Made by a program: the position numbers and the translations under genes. From contig JAWUZG010000001.1 in the NCBI GenBank assembly GCA_036785705.1, positions 124,001-188,000 on the forward strand: a stretch of 64,000 bases of DNA, in the 5' to 3' direction. The DNA comes from Acanthornis magna. Its lineage: Eukaryota > Chordata > Aves > Passeriformes > Acanthizidae. Shown here in pieces: positions 31,368-43,509 of the stretch. The first letter of the stretch is position 1, and each line of letters begins with the position of its first letter. The notes beneath the pieces were generated by a model, which was given only the letters and a program-made list of their open reading frames with translations, was not told where the DNA came from and made no database searches.

Positions 31368-34209
31368 TCATTCCCATACTTCCTTTTTCTTTTCCCTTCC
31401 TCTTTTCTATTTCCTTCTCTCTTGAACAATAAATAATGTAGCTCCCTAAGTATGGAAATTTTGTGTTTATGGTGTATCAAACTCCTCTCTTTCCATGACT
31501 TTAAAACAGAAGGACTAAAGGCTCATCAGGACTGAGAATTTAAAGGTGGGAGAATTGGTGGTTTTTCCTGTTTCTGCCACAGTTTTTTATTAAAAACACA
31601 GGTTTGGGAAACATATTGAGGAAAAGTGCTCCTTAAGATGAGACAAGAATGGAGATAGGGTGAGGATGGGATTTGGTAAAAGTCTGCTGCTCTAGAGGAG
31701 GATATTTCATACTTGAAGGGAGGGAATCTCATCAGTGGATAAAGCAAGAAACTGCTGTTTTCAAGAACAGCAAAAACGGTTCAGAATAAGAAACCGTCTT
31801 GGTGGCATTGGTGTGTTTAGAGAGGCTGGCGAGGAGGCGATGGCAGTGGCAGGGCTGCCATCCTTGAAAGGCTGAAGAAGAGCGTTTGTCAGGAACTAAT
31901 TAGGTGGAAATGACCCTGCCTTGCTGTCTTTCCACCTCTTTACAGCCCTAATTTCCAATGACTGAGGAAGTCCCTTGCTGGGCTAAGTCTCCCTCTATTA
32001 AACCTTGTCTGTGCAGGTTGTAAATCCTCTCAAGGAGGCCGAGCCTCAGCTCAGGAGTGCCACAGGAGCTCCCAGTCCCAGTTCCAGTCCCAGGCAGCTG
32101 CAGGAGGTCCCCAAAGAGCCCTGTCAGCATGGACAGATGTGCTCTGGGCTGGACACTGACAGCTCTGCCGTGTGGAGCCCACCTGTCTTTTCCCTTAGAA
32201 TGAAAGGAGAGCTCCTGATCCCCAAACTGAATCCAGTGTTCAAAAACCCCAGGGCTCTCAAAGACTCTCCTCTGCCTTCAGCTACAGAAGCCTCTGGCTT
32301 CTCCTGCCCCTGCAGTTGCAGCAGCCCAGTCCAAATCCCATGACAGTTGGACAGCTCAGGATGGATGAGCTGCTTGCCTTTCCTCCCTGATTCCTTGATT
32401 CATTAGTTAATGTCTGAAAAGCACTTTGGAGCTCGAGAGTGTTAAGTGCTATTATTATTAGAGACCTTTCATATGAATGTTGATTGAAAAAGATAATTGT
32501 TACCTTTCTACCTTTCATTCTTTTTTTTTTAATTAAAAAAAAAAATTATTAACAAGAGCAGTAACTGGTTTCCTTAAGAGGTAGAAAGGAAGAGCTGGAT
32601 GTGCTACTGCCACAGGAGATGATGGTGCAGCCCTGATGGAGAACACTAAGAATGGAAATAAATGGAAAAACAAGATGGGGGCTTCCATCTGCCAACATCC
32701 CGAGGAAGTAACAGAATTTAGGGAACAGGGCTTCTACTGTATGTACACTCCAGGCCATTTTAGTTCCTCTTGTATGAAGGAGAAGGAATTATTTGGTCAT
32801 GTTTTGGCCATGGGTTCAGCTGCCCTCTCGCAGGTATTGTGTCCCAGAATCACTGGGGTATCACCTGGCATCCATCTGCCGTCACAGAAGGATAAGGATA
32901 TGGATCTTAAAGTCCTGTTTCAGATCTGCCAGCTCTGTCCTCATGGGCTGGACATCTCTGGGCATGAAGAAATGGTCAGAGGAGCTCAGGAACTATCCAC
33001 CTTACTCTGGAGCAGGTGCCTGTTCTGGTCAGGGAGCCTGCCATGACCGTGTTGGCTGAACCTCCCATGGCTCAAGGAGAGCTCAGACTCATGTCGGGAA
33101 ATCTGACATGGGGACACTCTTGGGGTCTGAATCTGAGCTGAAACCCAGCCCCACAGAACACAACCAAGTCTTTACCACACCAAGTCAAAAAATCCCGATT
33201 TTGCACCTACTTCAAACACAAAGTCAGCATTAAACATAGTTCCTTTGTTTGTTCCTTTGTTCCTCAGGCCAACAGATAAAAATCAGGGCAGGTGCCCAAG
33301 GATTCTGTGAGCTCTGCATCCACGGATGTTTCTGAACTTGGCTGGGCAAGACCTTTAGGGAACAAAATCTAGCTGGCACTGCATTTTGGAGGATGGGCAG
33401 TGGGGGACTACAGATCTCTCAAGGTCTTTTACATTTTTAATTATTCTGCAATTCTTACCTTGGGAAGACAAACTGGACCTCTAGGTATCCATCCCTTCAT
33501 GTTGGCTGTAAAGGGAGAGGCCAAATCAGACAGAGGGATCTACACCACAGAGGTGTGAAGTGGGTTCATTATCATGCAACCAAGTCTGAATGGTTTTTTT
33601 ACATCTGAGCATCAAGACAGGCTTGTAACTGGGAGAGTAGAAAGCAGGGCTTGCTGCCAGGGCTAGTTGAATCACCATCAGGATGTCTTTCTCCATCCAA
33701 AGTAGGTAGAGTTTGGATAGATAGAATAAACTCCTATTTTTGCATGGAGAAAAGGAAGGAAAAGAATCCATCCACCATCTCCTAACTCTAGGAAGTTTTG
33801 TCATGATGGGTTTGGAGGATTTTGTTTTTAGGATGGAAGTTCCTCCAGGGCACCATCCAATTCCAGTTTAGCACACTGGGAACAAGTCTGACTGCTCAGC
33901 TTCAGTTACATCCATGTCTTGTCCCACTCCACATCCTGATCCTCTTCACCCCACACAGCATTTCCACGGAAAGCAGCAGAACAAAGTGACCCAAACAGGG
34001 GCCATGATGCTCTTTGCACTGATTCTTATTTCATGAGGACCAAGATTCTCAACAATTCAGTCTCCCGAGAGAGTCATGGAGCTTGTTCTGGGACCATGGG
34101 AACAGCCAGGCCTCACCTGGCTCAAGGACAGAGTGGACCAGACACAGGCATGGTGCAAAATTCATGTTTAAACAGAGAGGCAAAGAGCAGGGCTCTTCCC
34201 ATGACGCCC
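31368..34209. other. Unique non-coding stretch
   Basis: About 2.8 kb without a recognised interspersed repeat. A T run followed by an A run (32521-32545) forms an AT-rich spot. No exon can be defended. Confidence 0.45.
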
Positions 34210-34215
34210 TAGAGT

Positions 34216-34479
34216 TGTTGCGGGGGCACGGGTCAATCACACGCAGACCAACATGATCAAGGTGAAAGCCGTTTATTCCAGATCAGAAGGCTACTTACAT
34301 ACATTTTCTACTTCTCTATATCTAAGCAGTAGATTGGTTACTAGCTACTTGTTTACACATCTAAACGAATCACTTAGAGTGATGGTGAGCTGTCATACAA
34401 ACGCTGCTTCTGCTGGCTCTGCTAAGCTAATGCTGGATTGTGCACATTTCACTGTCCTGCCTATTAAGAACACCCAACA
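34216..34479 (-). mobile_element. Short solo LTR, family E (ERVK-like by target-site length)
   Basis: The + strand runs from TGTTGCGGGGGCACGGG to AGAACACCCAACA, so both orientations have TG...CA ends (TGTTG / CAACA inverted). A perfect 6-bp target duplication TAGAGT lies at 34210-34215 and 34480-34485. On the minus strand AATAAA lies at 34272-34277, close to the 3' end as expected for an LTR. Six-base duplications are typical of betaretrovirus-like (ERVK) insertions. It is 264 bp long and single-copy here. Confidence 0.85.
34272..34277 (-). terminator. Polyadenylation signal of LTR-E
   Basis: TTTATT on the + strand is AATAAA in the sense of the LTR, about 60 bp from its 3' end. Confidence 0.6.
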
Positions 34480-34485
34480 TAGAGT

Positions 34486-35944
34486 CCCTTTGACCCTCAT
34501 CCCCCACAGCAGCACTGCCCTGCTGTTTCCAGCTCCCTTTCCCCTCTGATGGTTCCACCAGGTTGGAACTTGCCTTCTGCCTTCCTCATGGAAGCAAGAA
34601 ACAAAGCGAAAAACCTGTTTCACTTCCCATTGATCCTCCCTGCCCAGATCCTTTCACTTTGGGTTCATGGGACCCAGAGATGCTCGTTTTGCACAGCTGA
34701 AGAGTAAAATCATTTACGCAGACCAAAGATACTGCTGTCACAAAATAAATTTGCTAAACTGCTATTGTCCTATCTTTCAATTTTTTTCGAGCTGGGCTTG
34801 CATTAACATTAATGAGATGTTAAAGGAGAAGGGAAAAAAAAGAAAAAGGAAGAAAGAAAAAAAGTCTTCCTGAGCAAATAATAACTAGTCAGTCATAATT
34901 CAGAGGAAAATTATGGCTCTGTTACATGTTTGAAACTTTCCACTGTATTTCACTCCTGGTTTTGCTAAATTACGTGCAAATGATGGAAGTCCATACATAC
35001 ATATGAATGTGCATTGCAAAGTTGAAATGTTTTCTTTGCCTGGAAATTATTTCCTCTTTCAGTGACTCTGTATCTTGGATCTTTCTCCTGTTCTCTTTCT
35101 GTCCATGCAGTGCAGATGGGAAATTCCTCTTTCTTCCGAATTCCAGCCTTGGTTAACTGGGACAAAGAACTCATTTCATGATTCAGTGGCCTGTTTGCAG
35201 GGACATCAACAGAAATTCCTGGACTACAGAAGAATAATCTCAAAAATCCAGGTCTCGTTACATTGTGAGTTTTATTGAGACTGGAAAATGTCAACACCAC
35301 TCATTTGAACTCTATCAATTCTTTTGCTCTGTGTCATGGGTTGTCATTCTATTCTAGAAAATCTTTGGTTTGTTTTCCATCTATATGGATATTTTCCTGT
35401 TGTCCTCCAGGTTCTCAGTCACCTGCAAAATACACAGTGAAGCAGCAAAAACTACAGGTGTAAAGAGAAAATTGTGAGTTGTTTTGGACTCTCTTAATAA
35501 AGAGACTTAAGGGGAGTTATTCCAGAGTTATGGATGGGTTCAGCTTGTGCACATCACACTGGGGGCCTGACAAAGACTTCTGAGAGAGGGCAGCCAAAGC
35601 CAAAGGTAATTCCCACCTTTCCTGCTTGAGAAAAACTCACTGTTAGCACCTGATCGGAAGGAGAGCTGCTGAGACAGACACCTCAATGATGTGTCTGTGC
35701 TGGTTTCTGTAAAAACATGAGTATCTGTCGAGCTGCTCAAAAAAACATGGCGTTTTGTAGAGATAAAACAGAAGAGTCCAAGCTGGGATTTCCCCTTCTC
35801 CCAGCAAAAGCAAAACAAAATCAAATCAAACCCAGAAAATCTCATGGCAAAGTCTTTCTCAGGGAAATCAGTTTGCTCTCTTCTCTTGGGGCAAGGCAGT
35901 GTTTCCCTCAACACGACATCTCCCTTTCATCTGGCTTGTGGTCT
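34486..35944. other. Unique non-coding stretch
   Basis: A purine-rich A/G run lies at about 34820-34865. No exon or mobile element recognised. Confidence 0.45.
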
Positions 35945-36584
35945 TGTCATGAAAACTGTGGGAAAAACAAAAACCCTCCAACAACATTCTTAATGTTAGA
36001 GAGTCAAGACATTATTTTATTTTCTGGCCAGGATGTTGTTCTGGCCAGGGTGTGCCACAGAAATCATCTCATCCACACACAGCCCAGGTGTGCAGAGAGA
36101 ATCATTCCATGATGCACCGATTTTACAGGATTTTCCCCCAAATTTTATACAGTCAAACCCACAGAGATGCATTGTTTCAAAGTTCATTGGTCCAGAGCTG
36201 AGCAACCCTCAGTGTTCAGTTTCCATTGGATCCAAATCCCCTCACCTCTGATGTGAATTAGATCTTCATTTTTCAATGTTCTCATCAGTCCTTTCCGGGG
36301 AGATGTCTCAGCTGTGTCAGAGGTGCTCTGGGGTGGATGTTTGGAGATGGCCACCGATGTTCCGTGGATGTTCCGTGGATGGCCTTGATCTCTCTGGGGA
36401 TCTTTGGGCTGCTCCACTCTGTCCTGTGCTGAGCCCATCTCCTTACAGTGATGCTCTATCTCCTAAAGAAACTAAATAAAATTCCCTTCCCTAAAGCAAA
36501 GTCAAGTCAAGCCTAACTAGAGAGACAAAAAAAAAAAAAAGTTAAAAGTTATAGAAAATTTTTAAACTGGTATATTTTCCAACT
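35945..36584 (-). mobile_element. Solo LTR, family A (copy A10; U3 type B, U5 type 1)
   Basis: The + strand reads TGTCATGAAAACTGTGGG to GGTATATTTTCCAACT; the last base is A to T mutated. A perfect GTCT duplication lies at 35941-35944 and 36585-36588. U5 is type 1 and U3 type B (GAGCCCATCTCC, TCAAGTCAAGCCTAACTAG). At 640 bp it is the longest copy. Confidence 0.92.
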
Positions 36585-37590
36585 GTCTTTGGTTACCTTC
36601 TCCTGCCATGGTTTCCATGTGGTTTTGGAGGACAGGGAATGTGGAAATACCTCAGCAACACAGGTCCTTTGCTGGCAGCAGAACAGAGCAGCCCCACATG
36701 AGATCTGTGCCCTGTGTTTGCCCCCAGGAGCTGAAGAAACACTTTCAGTCCTTACAATCCACAGCTCACCAGGAGATAGATACAGCTTTGCTTGGGAAAA
36801 TCACACAGTGATCATGTTCTGCAGTAATAATTCCCCTATTTAGTCTTCAGCAACCTGCAGAACTCATCTCTAAATGTGAATAACCACCAATTCGGGGTGT
36901 TACATGGAGCACATGATGCTCTGGATGTGTTTGAAACCCAGTTTAAGGCCTGACCAAGCAATCTTAGTTTCCTTGTGAAAGCTGAGCTTTAGCCCATGAT
37001 GCCCTCCTGGTCTTTGGCCGCAGATTTGTCCTGGACAGATCCTCAGGACTTCTCAGAAAGTCTGGAATTTGCCCCCATTGCAGCTGCAAATGGAGTTGAC
37101 TGAAAACACGATCCTATTCCACCTCATTTTATACAAACTATCTTTTCTTTTCAATTTATCCAAAGCCTCCATTTGAAATCCCTGGCCAGATCTACTCCAG
37201 ACCAGAGGCCACGGGTTCATTCTCAACTTCTTCATTTTTTAATAAACTTCTCAGTAAGCCTCACCTCTGTTTCAAAGCTGGCTACAACATCCCTGTGCCC
37301 TGGGGCTTCGCACAGCTTTGGGTTTCCAAATGAAAGCCTAATTCTGGTTCATTGTTCCACAACCCCTGTTCCAGCCTGACCCAAGCCCCAAAGCCTAGGA
37401 TGCAAGGCAGTGTCAGGATTACTCCTGCGTTTGGCAGGGAAAACACATCTGAAAAGAACAATTAACACTTTGTTAATGTGCCAAGGAACAGACTGATCTG
37501 CGTGCTGGCCAAAGGCAACAGACCCACTGCTGTTTACCTTGATGTGTCTGTGCTTCTGTGGAGCAGCTCTGATAGCAGAGCTTATTCTCA
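36585..37590. other. Unique non-coding stretch
   Basis: A TTTTTAATAAACTTCTCAG word at about 37237-37255 resembles an LTR polyadenylation region, but I could not find matching termini, so no element is called. Confidence 0.4.
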
Positions 37591-37960
37591 GCTTTAAAGC
37601 ACAATGACAGATGAGAGGTCCTCCTCTAATTTCCCATCCTCTCCATTAGCAGGGAATGCAGATAAAGCCAGCAGCAGAATCCTGCAGTCCCGACTCCTAC
37701 CTGGCAGATAATAATGCAAATTACGGCAACAAAAGTGGCAAAAAATTCGTGGCAGGAAAGCAGATGAATGGGGCTGATCTCGGCGCCGTGGGACAGCACC
37801 AAATGCCACTCCCAAGGGAGACTCAGGTTCTGCTCAGATCTCTGCTGCTTTCACCAGTCATTAACATTCGTTCCCATCTGGGATTGCAGGCTGCCATCGG
37901 AGCCCCGGGATGCTGCTGTCACCAAATGTGACACAATACCTCATCAGAGAATAAAGGAGT
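37591..37960. promoter_or_regulatory. Candidate conserved block with an octamer motif
   Basis: A repeat-free stretch with a perfect octamer ATGCAAAT (37714-37721) inside AATAATGCAAATTACGG and preserved CpGs (CTCGGCGCCGTG). The octamer is the classical POU-factor word. Conservation and function are inferred. Confidence 0.3.
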
Positions 37961-38554
37961 TTTTGCAAGTCTCTCAAAACTATTTCTGCCATCATGTTCT
38001 GCATCCTGTGTCTGGCTGGGAGAGTTGAAAGGAGTCTAATGCTTAGGGCAGATCCCAGATTAGGGTCAGCAGATGTCTCTGCACCAACATCCTGCATCGC
38101 ACTTGGCACCAGCATCCTGTTCCCAGTCCCTCCCACCCAACCCTTGCTTCATCTGGACCATTTAACACCAAACTGGTGGCTATCCACCAGCTGCTGGATA
38201 TTCAGCTCAGAGCAGCCCCATTTCCCTGCTGCCTCCCTTTTACCCCAGGCTGTTGCTCTCCTGCCACTCTGGGATTGTTCCCTCCAGGGGATGTCCCCAC
38301 CGTGCCTCTGGATAACTGAGTGATACCTGGAGAGAGAGAGAGGACAATCCTCTCCTGCTGACTCTGTGGTGGAATTGCACTGCCCACAGCAGGAACTGCT
38401 GCCTTTGCTCATCTGTCTTTCCATTTTGGCTCAGGCCCTCCGTGCAAAACCTCAGAGCTGAGGAGAGGCAGTGATTGATCGGGGGAAATTTCGCCAGCAA
38501 AGATGCAGTTCTACAACCTTCATGCAAGATGGAATGGAAGTCACCAGGATAATA
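37961..38554. other. Unique non-coding stretch
   Basis: Nothing recognised beyond short overlapping frames. Confidence 0.4.
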
Positions 38555-38615
38555 AAGATGGATAGGTGGATAGACAGACAGACAGATATGGAGATAGACA
38601 GATAGATAAATGATA
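38555..38615. repeat. (GATA/GACA)n microsatellite
   Basis: Interrupted tetranucleotide tract of GATA and GACA units. Confidence 0.85.
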
Positions 38616-38689
38616 GCCTGAATCCTGTATATTAAAATTGTGGACAATCTGTCACCCAGGCTCTCTTCCCTTTTTTATCCCTCCTCTTT

Positions 38690-39190
38690 CTTAAATTACG
38701 CCTATTGCTCCGGTGAAATTTATTACAATGTAAGAAATAATGACTTTTTAAAGATATTTTTTACTTTTTATGCAGAGGTGTGAGGGCTCCCTGAAAACAA
38801 ATGGATGAAGATGTGAAAGCTTATTGGATTGTCACGTCGGATACATTATCCCCAGGGCTCTGAATGAAGAATTAGACCATGGAGATCTTATTTGACATTA
38901 GATGTTTCAATTTCTCCAAGAACATTAGGCATGTTGGATTCAGCACTGAATTCAATAATAAACAACAAGCGTTGACCCTCCCCCCGTCCCCTTTTACCCC
39001 TTAGCATTTTAAGTCCGAGACATGCTATTAAGATTTATTTTACATTTTTATTATTGCGCTCACAAGGAAAGGGAGATCATATTTGCATAATTCATTTTTA
39101 TACAAACCTTTCTGTATTACTTACAGCTGCCTATTCTCCCCTCCTCTAATATATGTGTTTATGTGGCAGTAAAACAATGACATTGGAACA
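38690..39190. promoter_or_regulatory. Candidate conserved regulatory block
   Basis: About 500 bp, repeat-free, AT-rich but with retained CpGs (GTCACGTCGG, AAGTCCGAGAC, TTGCGCTC). It contains a perfect octamer ATTTGCAT at 39081-39088 and many homeodomain-type words. A C-rich tract (38976-39000) could form a quadruplex on the minus strand. The texture is that of long conserved non-coding elements near developmental genes. It is not testable from one sequence. Confidence 0.33.
38976..39000 (-). other. Potential G-quadruplex
   Basis: The minus strand has four G runs (4, 4, 6 and 3) with loops of about 5, 2 and 1 bases. Confidence 0.4.
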
Positions 39191-40939
39191 ACACACTGAA
39201 AATTATTTACTCCAACCCTGCAGGTGTTGCTGTCTATTTATTAACCCCTGGGAATTATTTTGATGGAAATCCCTTTGGATAATGCTTATCAAGAGGCTGA
39301 GGCTGTGCACTTCCCAGAGGAAAGGCAGGAGTTCAACATCAGCCCCTCTTGGGGTGGTCAGTGAGTGACCTCTTGGCCATGGAAGCAGCTTGGGCATTTT
39401 TAGTGCTGAATCCAGCTGGGGTCACTGTGCTGGGTGCAGGATGAGTGCTGGGACACGTTCCCTGGGGTGATGAACATGGAGATGGGCACTGGATCACCCA
39501 GCATGGTGCAGAATTTAGAGCTTTGCCCAGGAATTTCTCCATATCCTTGGAGCAGACCTCCACCGCCCATGCACTGCCCATGGACACCCACCACACGCCT
39601 CACCCAACACAAACCCACCTTCTCCACCTCCCCTCAACTCCCAGGAGCTGCTCAGACCTTCCCTTGTCAGACTATTTTGTCCTCTGGGAGCTCTCCTGGT
39701 CCTTTCCCTAGGGAGGTGCCCAGTGCCCCAAACACACCCAGGGAGCTGCCCCCCAAAATGCCCCTTTGCTCTGTATTTTCGCACACGGCACTTTCTGGTG
39801 GTGCTGGTGCTGGTGGGTGAAGGTGGTTGTCATGGAAACTCCCTTTTTCTCTTTCTGCTAATTCTGCAGGATTTCTTTCTACGGAATCGATTTGTGAACA
39901 TGCCTCCTTCCCTTGCTCACCCTTTAGAATAACAGCTATTGGGAGTATTTGAGGAATGTAAAATTTGCCAGGCTTCTCGGAGTGGTTGATTTTGAAATAT
40001 ATCTACATCCAATAGCTACACCCTCCAGCTGCTTTCAAAGGCAGCCCAAGAAGTCTCAAGGAGGTAGAATTTCCCAACCAAAAGGTTTTTCCCTCAACCC
40101 AGCTGGAGCAGTGATGAGTTCTGCCCCTAATGCCTGTCCAACCTACAGAAATCCCCACTCTTTTTATGCTTCACAGTCTAGTTCTCCCTTGAGACCTAAA
40201 TTCGTTGTATTTTTGACATCCTGGGACAGCATCTCCCACATTTTTAGTTATGGATAAACCAAACTCAGCATTTGGTTTTTCACTTCACCATTGCTCCACT
40301 CAGTTGGGAAGAGGCTTCACCTTCTCTGTAATACTCAGAATAAGAACTGTGATTCGCTTTATTATCTGTTATTTTAGATCCCTTCTTTTACTCTCTAAAA
40401 CACCTTTCCTGTTGATCTCCAGGGTCTTTGTCAGGTTGTGAGCATGAGCACAGGGTGCGTCTTGTGAGGAGGGGTGGCTCTTTTTGACAAATGACACACT
40501 CATTCCACAGGAATTTCCAGGAAAATGAAAAGGAAAAAAGAAAACCAGGTTTCAGACCTTTCTCACTCAAAAGGCTCTCAGGTGAGGCATCCCCCAAAAA
40601 GCAGGAAAATTAAATTATTCCATCAGGGGTGTGGCAGATGGATCTGGATTTATTTCTTCACTGGAGGAAATCTAATCTTAAAACCTCTCTCCAACTTGTT
40701 TCTCTTTCCGAAAAACATGGGTGGCCATTTTTAGGCTGCCATCATCAGAGTCCCCTAAGGTGAACACAGATATTTTCTGTGGTGTTTGAGGTCAGGGGAA
40801 CAATGATGTGTGGGGACTATCTGCACTCCAACACGCCGGATTTAATGACACTTCCATCAGGGAAGCTTCCCCAGAGCGCTCCTCACATCTCTCCTGAAGT
40901 CAAATTGAAAATGTATTCACCCAGCCGGGGATTTATCTC
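39191..40939. other. Unique non-coding stretch
   Basis: No repeat or exon recognised. Overlapping frames of up to 128 codons occur on both strands around 39430-39820, a C-rich stretch with few stops. Confidence 0.4.
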
Positions 40940-41290
40940 ACCTAGCCTCTCCTATTTCAGTGCAAACGTCACCCTCTGAGCCAGCTGTCTGGATGCTCTT
41001 TATAATCAGGGGAGAGATGGGCACTTCCAGAATGAGATTTGTCTGCCCTGGTTTCGACAGCTCTGTCTCGAGACGAAATGCACTGAATGCCAGCAGGGCA
41101 CGTTTCCCTCCCGGAGTGATAAAAGGGCTTAGCAATGCTGTCAAAATCCTGTTACGGGACAAAGGGAAGACCATCTATCCGAGCTAAAAATTTATTCTTA
41201 AACCAATAAGTGTTTTAACAGTCTAATAGTTCAAGTTATCCAATTAGTACAATAAAGTTTCATTAATGATGCTGTTAAAACTGCTGTACA
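40940..41290. promoter_or_regulatory. Candidate conserved regulatory block with homeodomain words
   Basis: Repeat-free, with preserved CpGs (TTTCGACAG, TCTCGAGACG, GTTACGGGAC) and homeodomain-type CCAATTAG (41240-41247) and the palindrome CATTAATG (41261-41268). No open exon structure was recognised. A regulatory role is inferred. Confidence 0.3.
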
Positions 41291-41463
41291 GAGACATTTC
41301 CTGCCTTCCCAGCATCCATCCCCCACCCCTGGTGTCCTGTTTGCCCTGGGTGTGTATCCAGTGTTATTCCCTGTGGCATTAATCACTGACCTCTTCTTGT
41401 TCATGGCCACTGTTCTCTCCACAGCATCTCCAGCCCAAAAGATGCCCCAGACATTTTTCCTCC

Positions 41464-41483
41464 TTTTTTTTTTTTTTTTTTTT
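41464..41483. repeat. Poly(T) tract
   Basis: Twenty consecutive T with no recognisable retroposon body attached. Confidence 0.9.
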
Positions 41484-42188
41484 CACTGAGTCACGGAATA
41501 AATCAGGTTTCATGTGACCTGTGGCAGCCTTTGCTCCAACCCCATCAGGGTCAATGGAGAAAGTTCTCATATCAGACTTCAGAGGAAGTTACTCTGCAAG
41601 AGAAACATTTTTGTTGGAAACCTCTGCTTTTTCCTAACGCTGAAATAAGAAATACCAGCTCTATTTCTAAAGTTGTTTCTCAACCCTTTCCACTCAGTAA
41701 CTGCTGCAAGGAGAGGTTTCAGATGCCGTGAGCATTTATCTCCTGGCACAAAAGAGGGGTCAGGATCCAGTGTTAGCTCCACTTATCTGTCACCAGCGTT
41801 GATGGGAAGCCTCCTATTCCCCCAGCACACGGAATTGCATTTCATGGACAAGGGATTTTAGAAAGTATTACGCCGGAGTTTGATCCCACCTTGTTTCAGA
41901 GCATGTAGAGATGTGCCTTCAGCTTTGAAGGGAAAAGGAGAAGGCACTTAATCAATAGCCATGTGAGTGATAAGCACATAAAAAAGATGAGCTTGGCCAG
42001 CCTGTATAATCATCAGCAAGACCAGATGGGTAATGTATTATTCAGGAAGAAAGATGACCATGGTGGGGATGGTTTTTATGAGGGTCAAGACTGCTTAAGG
42101 AGTACTCAGTTATCTCATGAAGCCTCTTACCTGGAGCATTCACAGCACTTTATTAGGAGGAGGAGGGAAATAGCAGTGAATATTTTTG
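41484..42188. other. Unique non-coding stretch
   Basis: Nothing recognised. Confidence 0.4.
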
Positions 42189-42360
42189 CCTGTATCCTGG
42201 AGAGGACAGAAACAGGATGTTTTGACTTCCAGAATTGCCTGTCCAAAGCATAGGAGGGGACAGAGTAGGGTTATTTTTACTTCCAAAATCACCTGTCCAG
42301 AACACAGGAAAGGTCAGAAAGAGGTTGTTTGGACTTCCAAAATCTCCTGTCCAGAGCATA
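42189..42360. repeat. ~54-bp minisatellite, about 3.3 copies
   Basis: Units start at 42189, 42238, 42292 and 42346 (the last partial), each opening CCTGT and closing with ACTTCCA(A/G)AAT. The units have diverged substantially. Because 54 is a multiple of three, one + frame reads as an 18-residue repeat (CPEHRKGQ-type). The opposite strand is equally open, so this is not evidence of coding. Confidence 0.9.
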
Positions 42361-42975
42361 CACACGTACAAAAGCCTTAATGCTAATGCAATAAGAACTT
42401 ATTCATTTTTTTCTCCCATGACAAACACCTTTACCCTGAAGCAATATTGCTGTTGTAGACCTGGCATCAAGCATGCTGAAATCCATAACCTGCTCTCAAA
42501 GAACCTTTTCTTCATCCACCAACCCCAGCAGCTCCTTTTCAGGTTAAAACCTGCCTGACTTCAGCCTTGTTACAGCTGTGCAATGCTGGGTGGAGAGGAA
42601 TGCTCAGGATCCACTTCCAGCTCCAGCTGTGCTCCTTGAAGTGGTTAGAGCTCCCAAAGGCACCTGCAGCTCTTTATCACCTTCCTCCAGCTGATCAGCC
42701 AAGTGCTGCTGCTGCTCCTTCCTAACTCCTGCATTCCATATGAACTGGATAAACAGAAATGTACTTTTGGAAGTGTTTTTGAAGCAACCTGGCTCGCTCT
42801 GGCTGTGCCAGGCTGGGGAGCAGCATCACAGACAGCTGGATGTAGCTGGTGCTGCTCAGGTGAGGAGGAGGTGATGACAACCTCCAGCTGAGAGCAGGGC
42901 TCTCTTCAGACCACTCAGTGGGAGGCTCATTCCAGACAGAGAGAATTAAGTAGTGCAGGGCTGTTTAACCAGCTG
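42361..42975. other. Unique non-coding stretch
   Basis: Nothing recognised. Confidence 0.4.
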
Positions 42976-43052
42976 CCTTCTGTAGCACATCCATGTCATT
43001 GTTTAAAAAAATTAAAGCACATTGTCATTCCAGTAGGTGTGGTAAGAACTAC

Positions 43053-43207
43053 GGAATCATGGAATTATGGAATCATGGAATGGTTTGGGTTGGAAGGGAC
43101 CTTGAGGATCATCTCATTCCACCCCTGCCATGGGCAGGGACACCTTCTACTATCCAGGCTGCTCCAAGCCCTGTCCAACCTGGCCTTGGACACTGCCAGG
43201 GATGGAG
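43053..43207 (-). mobile_element. CR1 3'-end fragment (unit 1)
   Basis: GGAATCATGGAATTATGG tail repeats, then GGTTTGGGTTGGAAGGGACC and GGGCAGGGACACCTTC: reverse complement of CR1. The 8-bp tail repeats are intact. Confidence 0.9.
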
Positions 43208-43364
43208 CATAAGAGTCAGGGACACTGATGTTCCTTCAGCATTTATTGACTGTGGTGACTCTGCTCTTATGAGGCAACAGTTCTCTCCCTTCTGTAGCAC
43301 ATCCATGTCATTGTTTAAAAAAATTAAAGTACATAATGATTCCAGTAGTTGTGGTAAGAACCGT

Positions 43365-43509
43365 GGAATCATAAAATTATGGAATCATGGAATGGTTTGG
43401 GTTGGAAGGGACCTTAAGGATCATCCCATTCCACCCCTGCCACGGGCAGGGACACCTTCCACTATTCCAGGTTGTCCAACCTGGCCTTGGACACTTCCAG
43501 GGATGGAGC
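43365..43509 (-). mobile_element. CR1 3'-end fragment (unit 2)
   Basis: Duplicate of the unit-1 fragment with the same tail and truncation point. It differs by substitutions and a short deletion of the CTGCTCCAAGCCCT portion. Confidence 0.9.

Noticed and set aside
31040..31480. 146-codon KERKG-repeat frame
   Set aside because: A translation of a (TTTCC)n microsatellite; no coding evidence.
37237..37270. An LTR polyadenylation region (TTTTTAATAAACTTCTC)
   Set aside because: No matching TG...CA termini or target duplication could be found around it.
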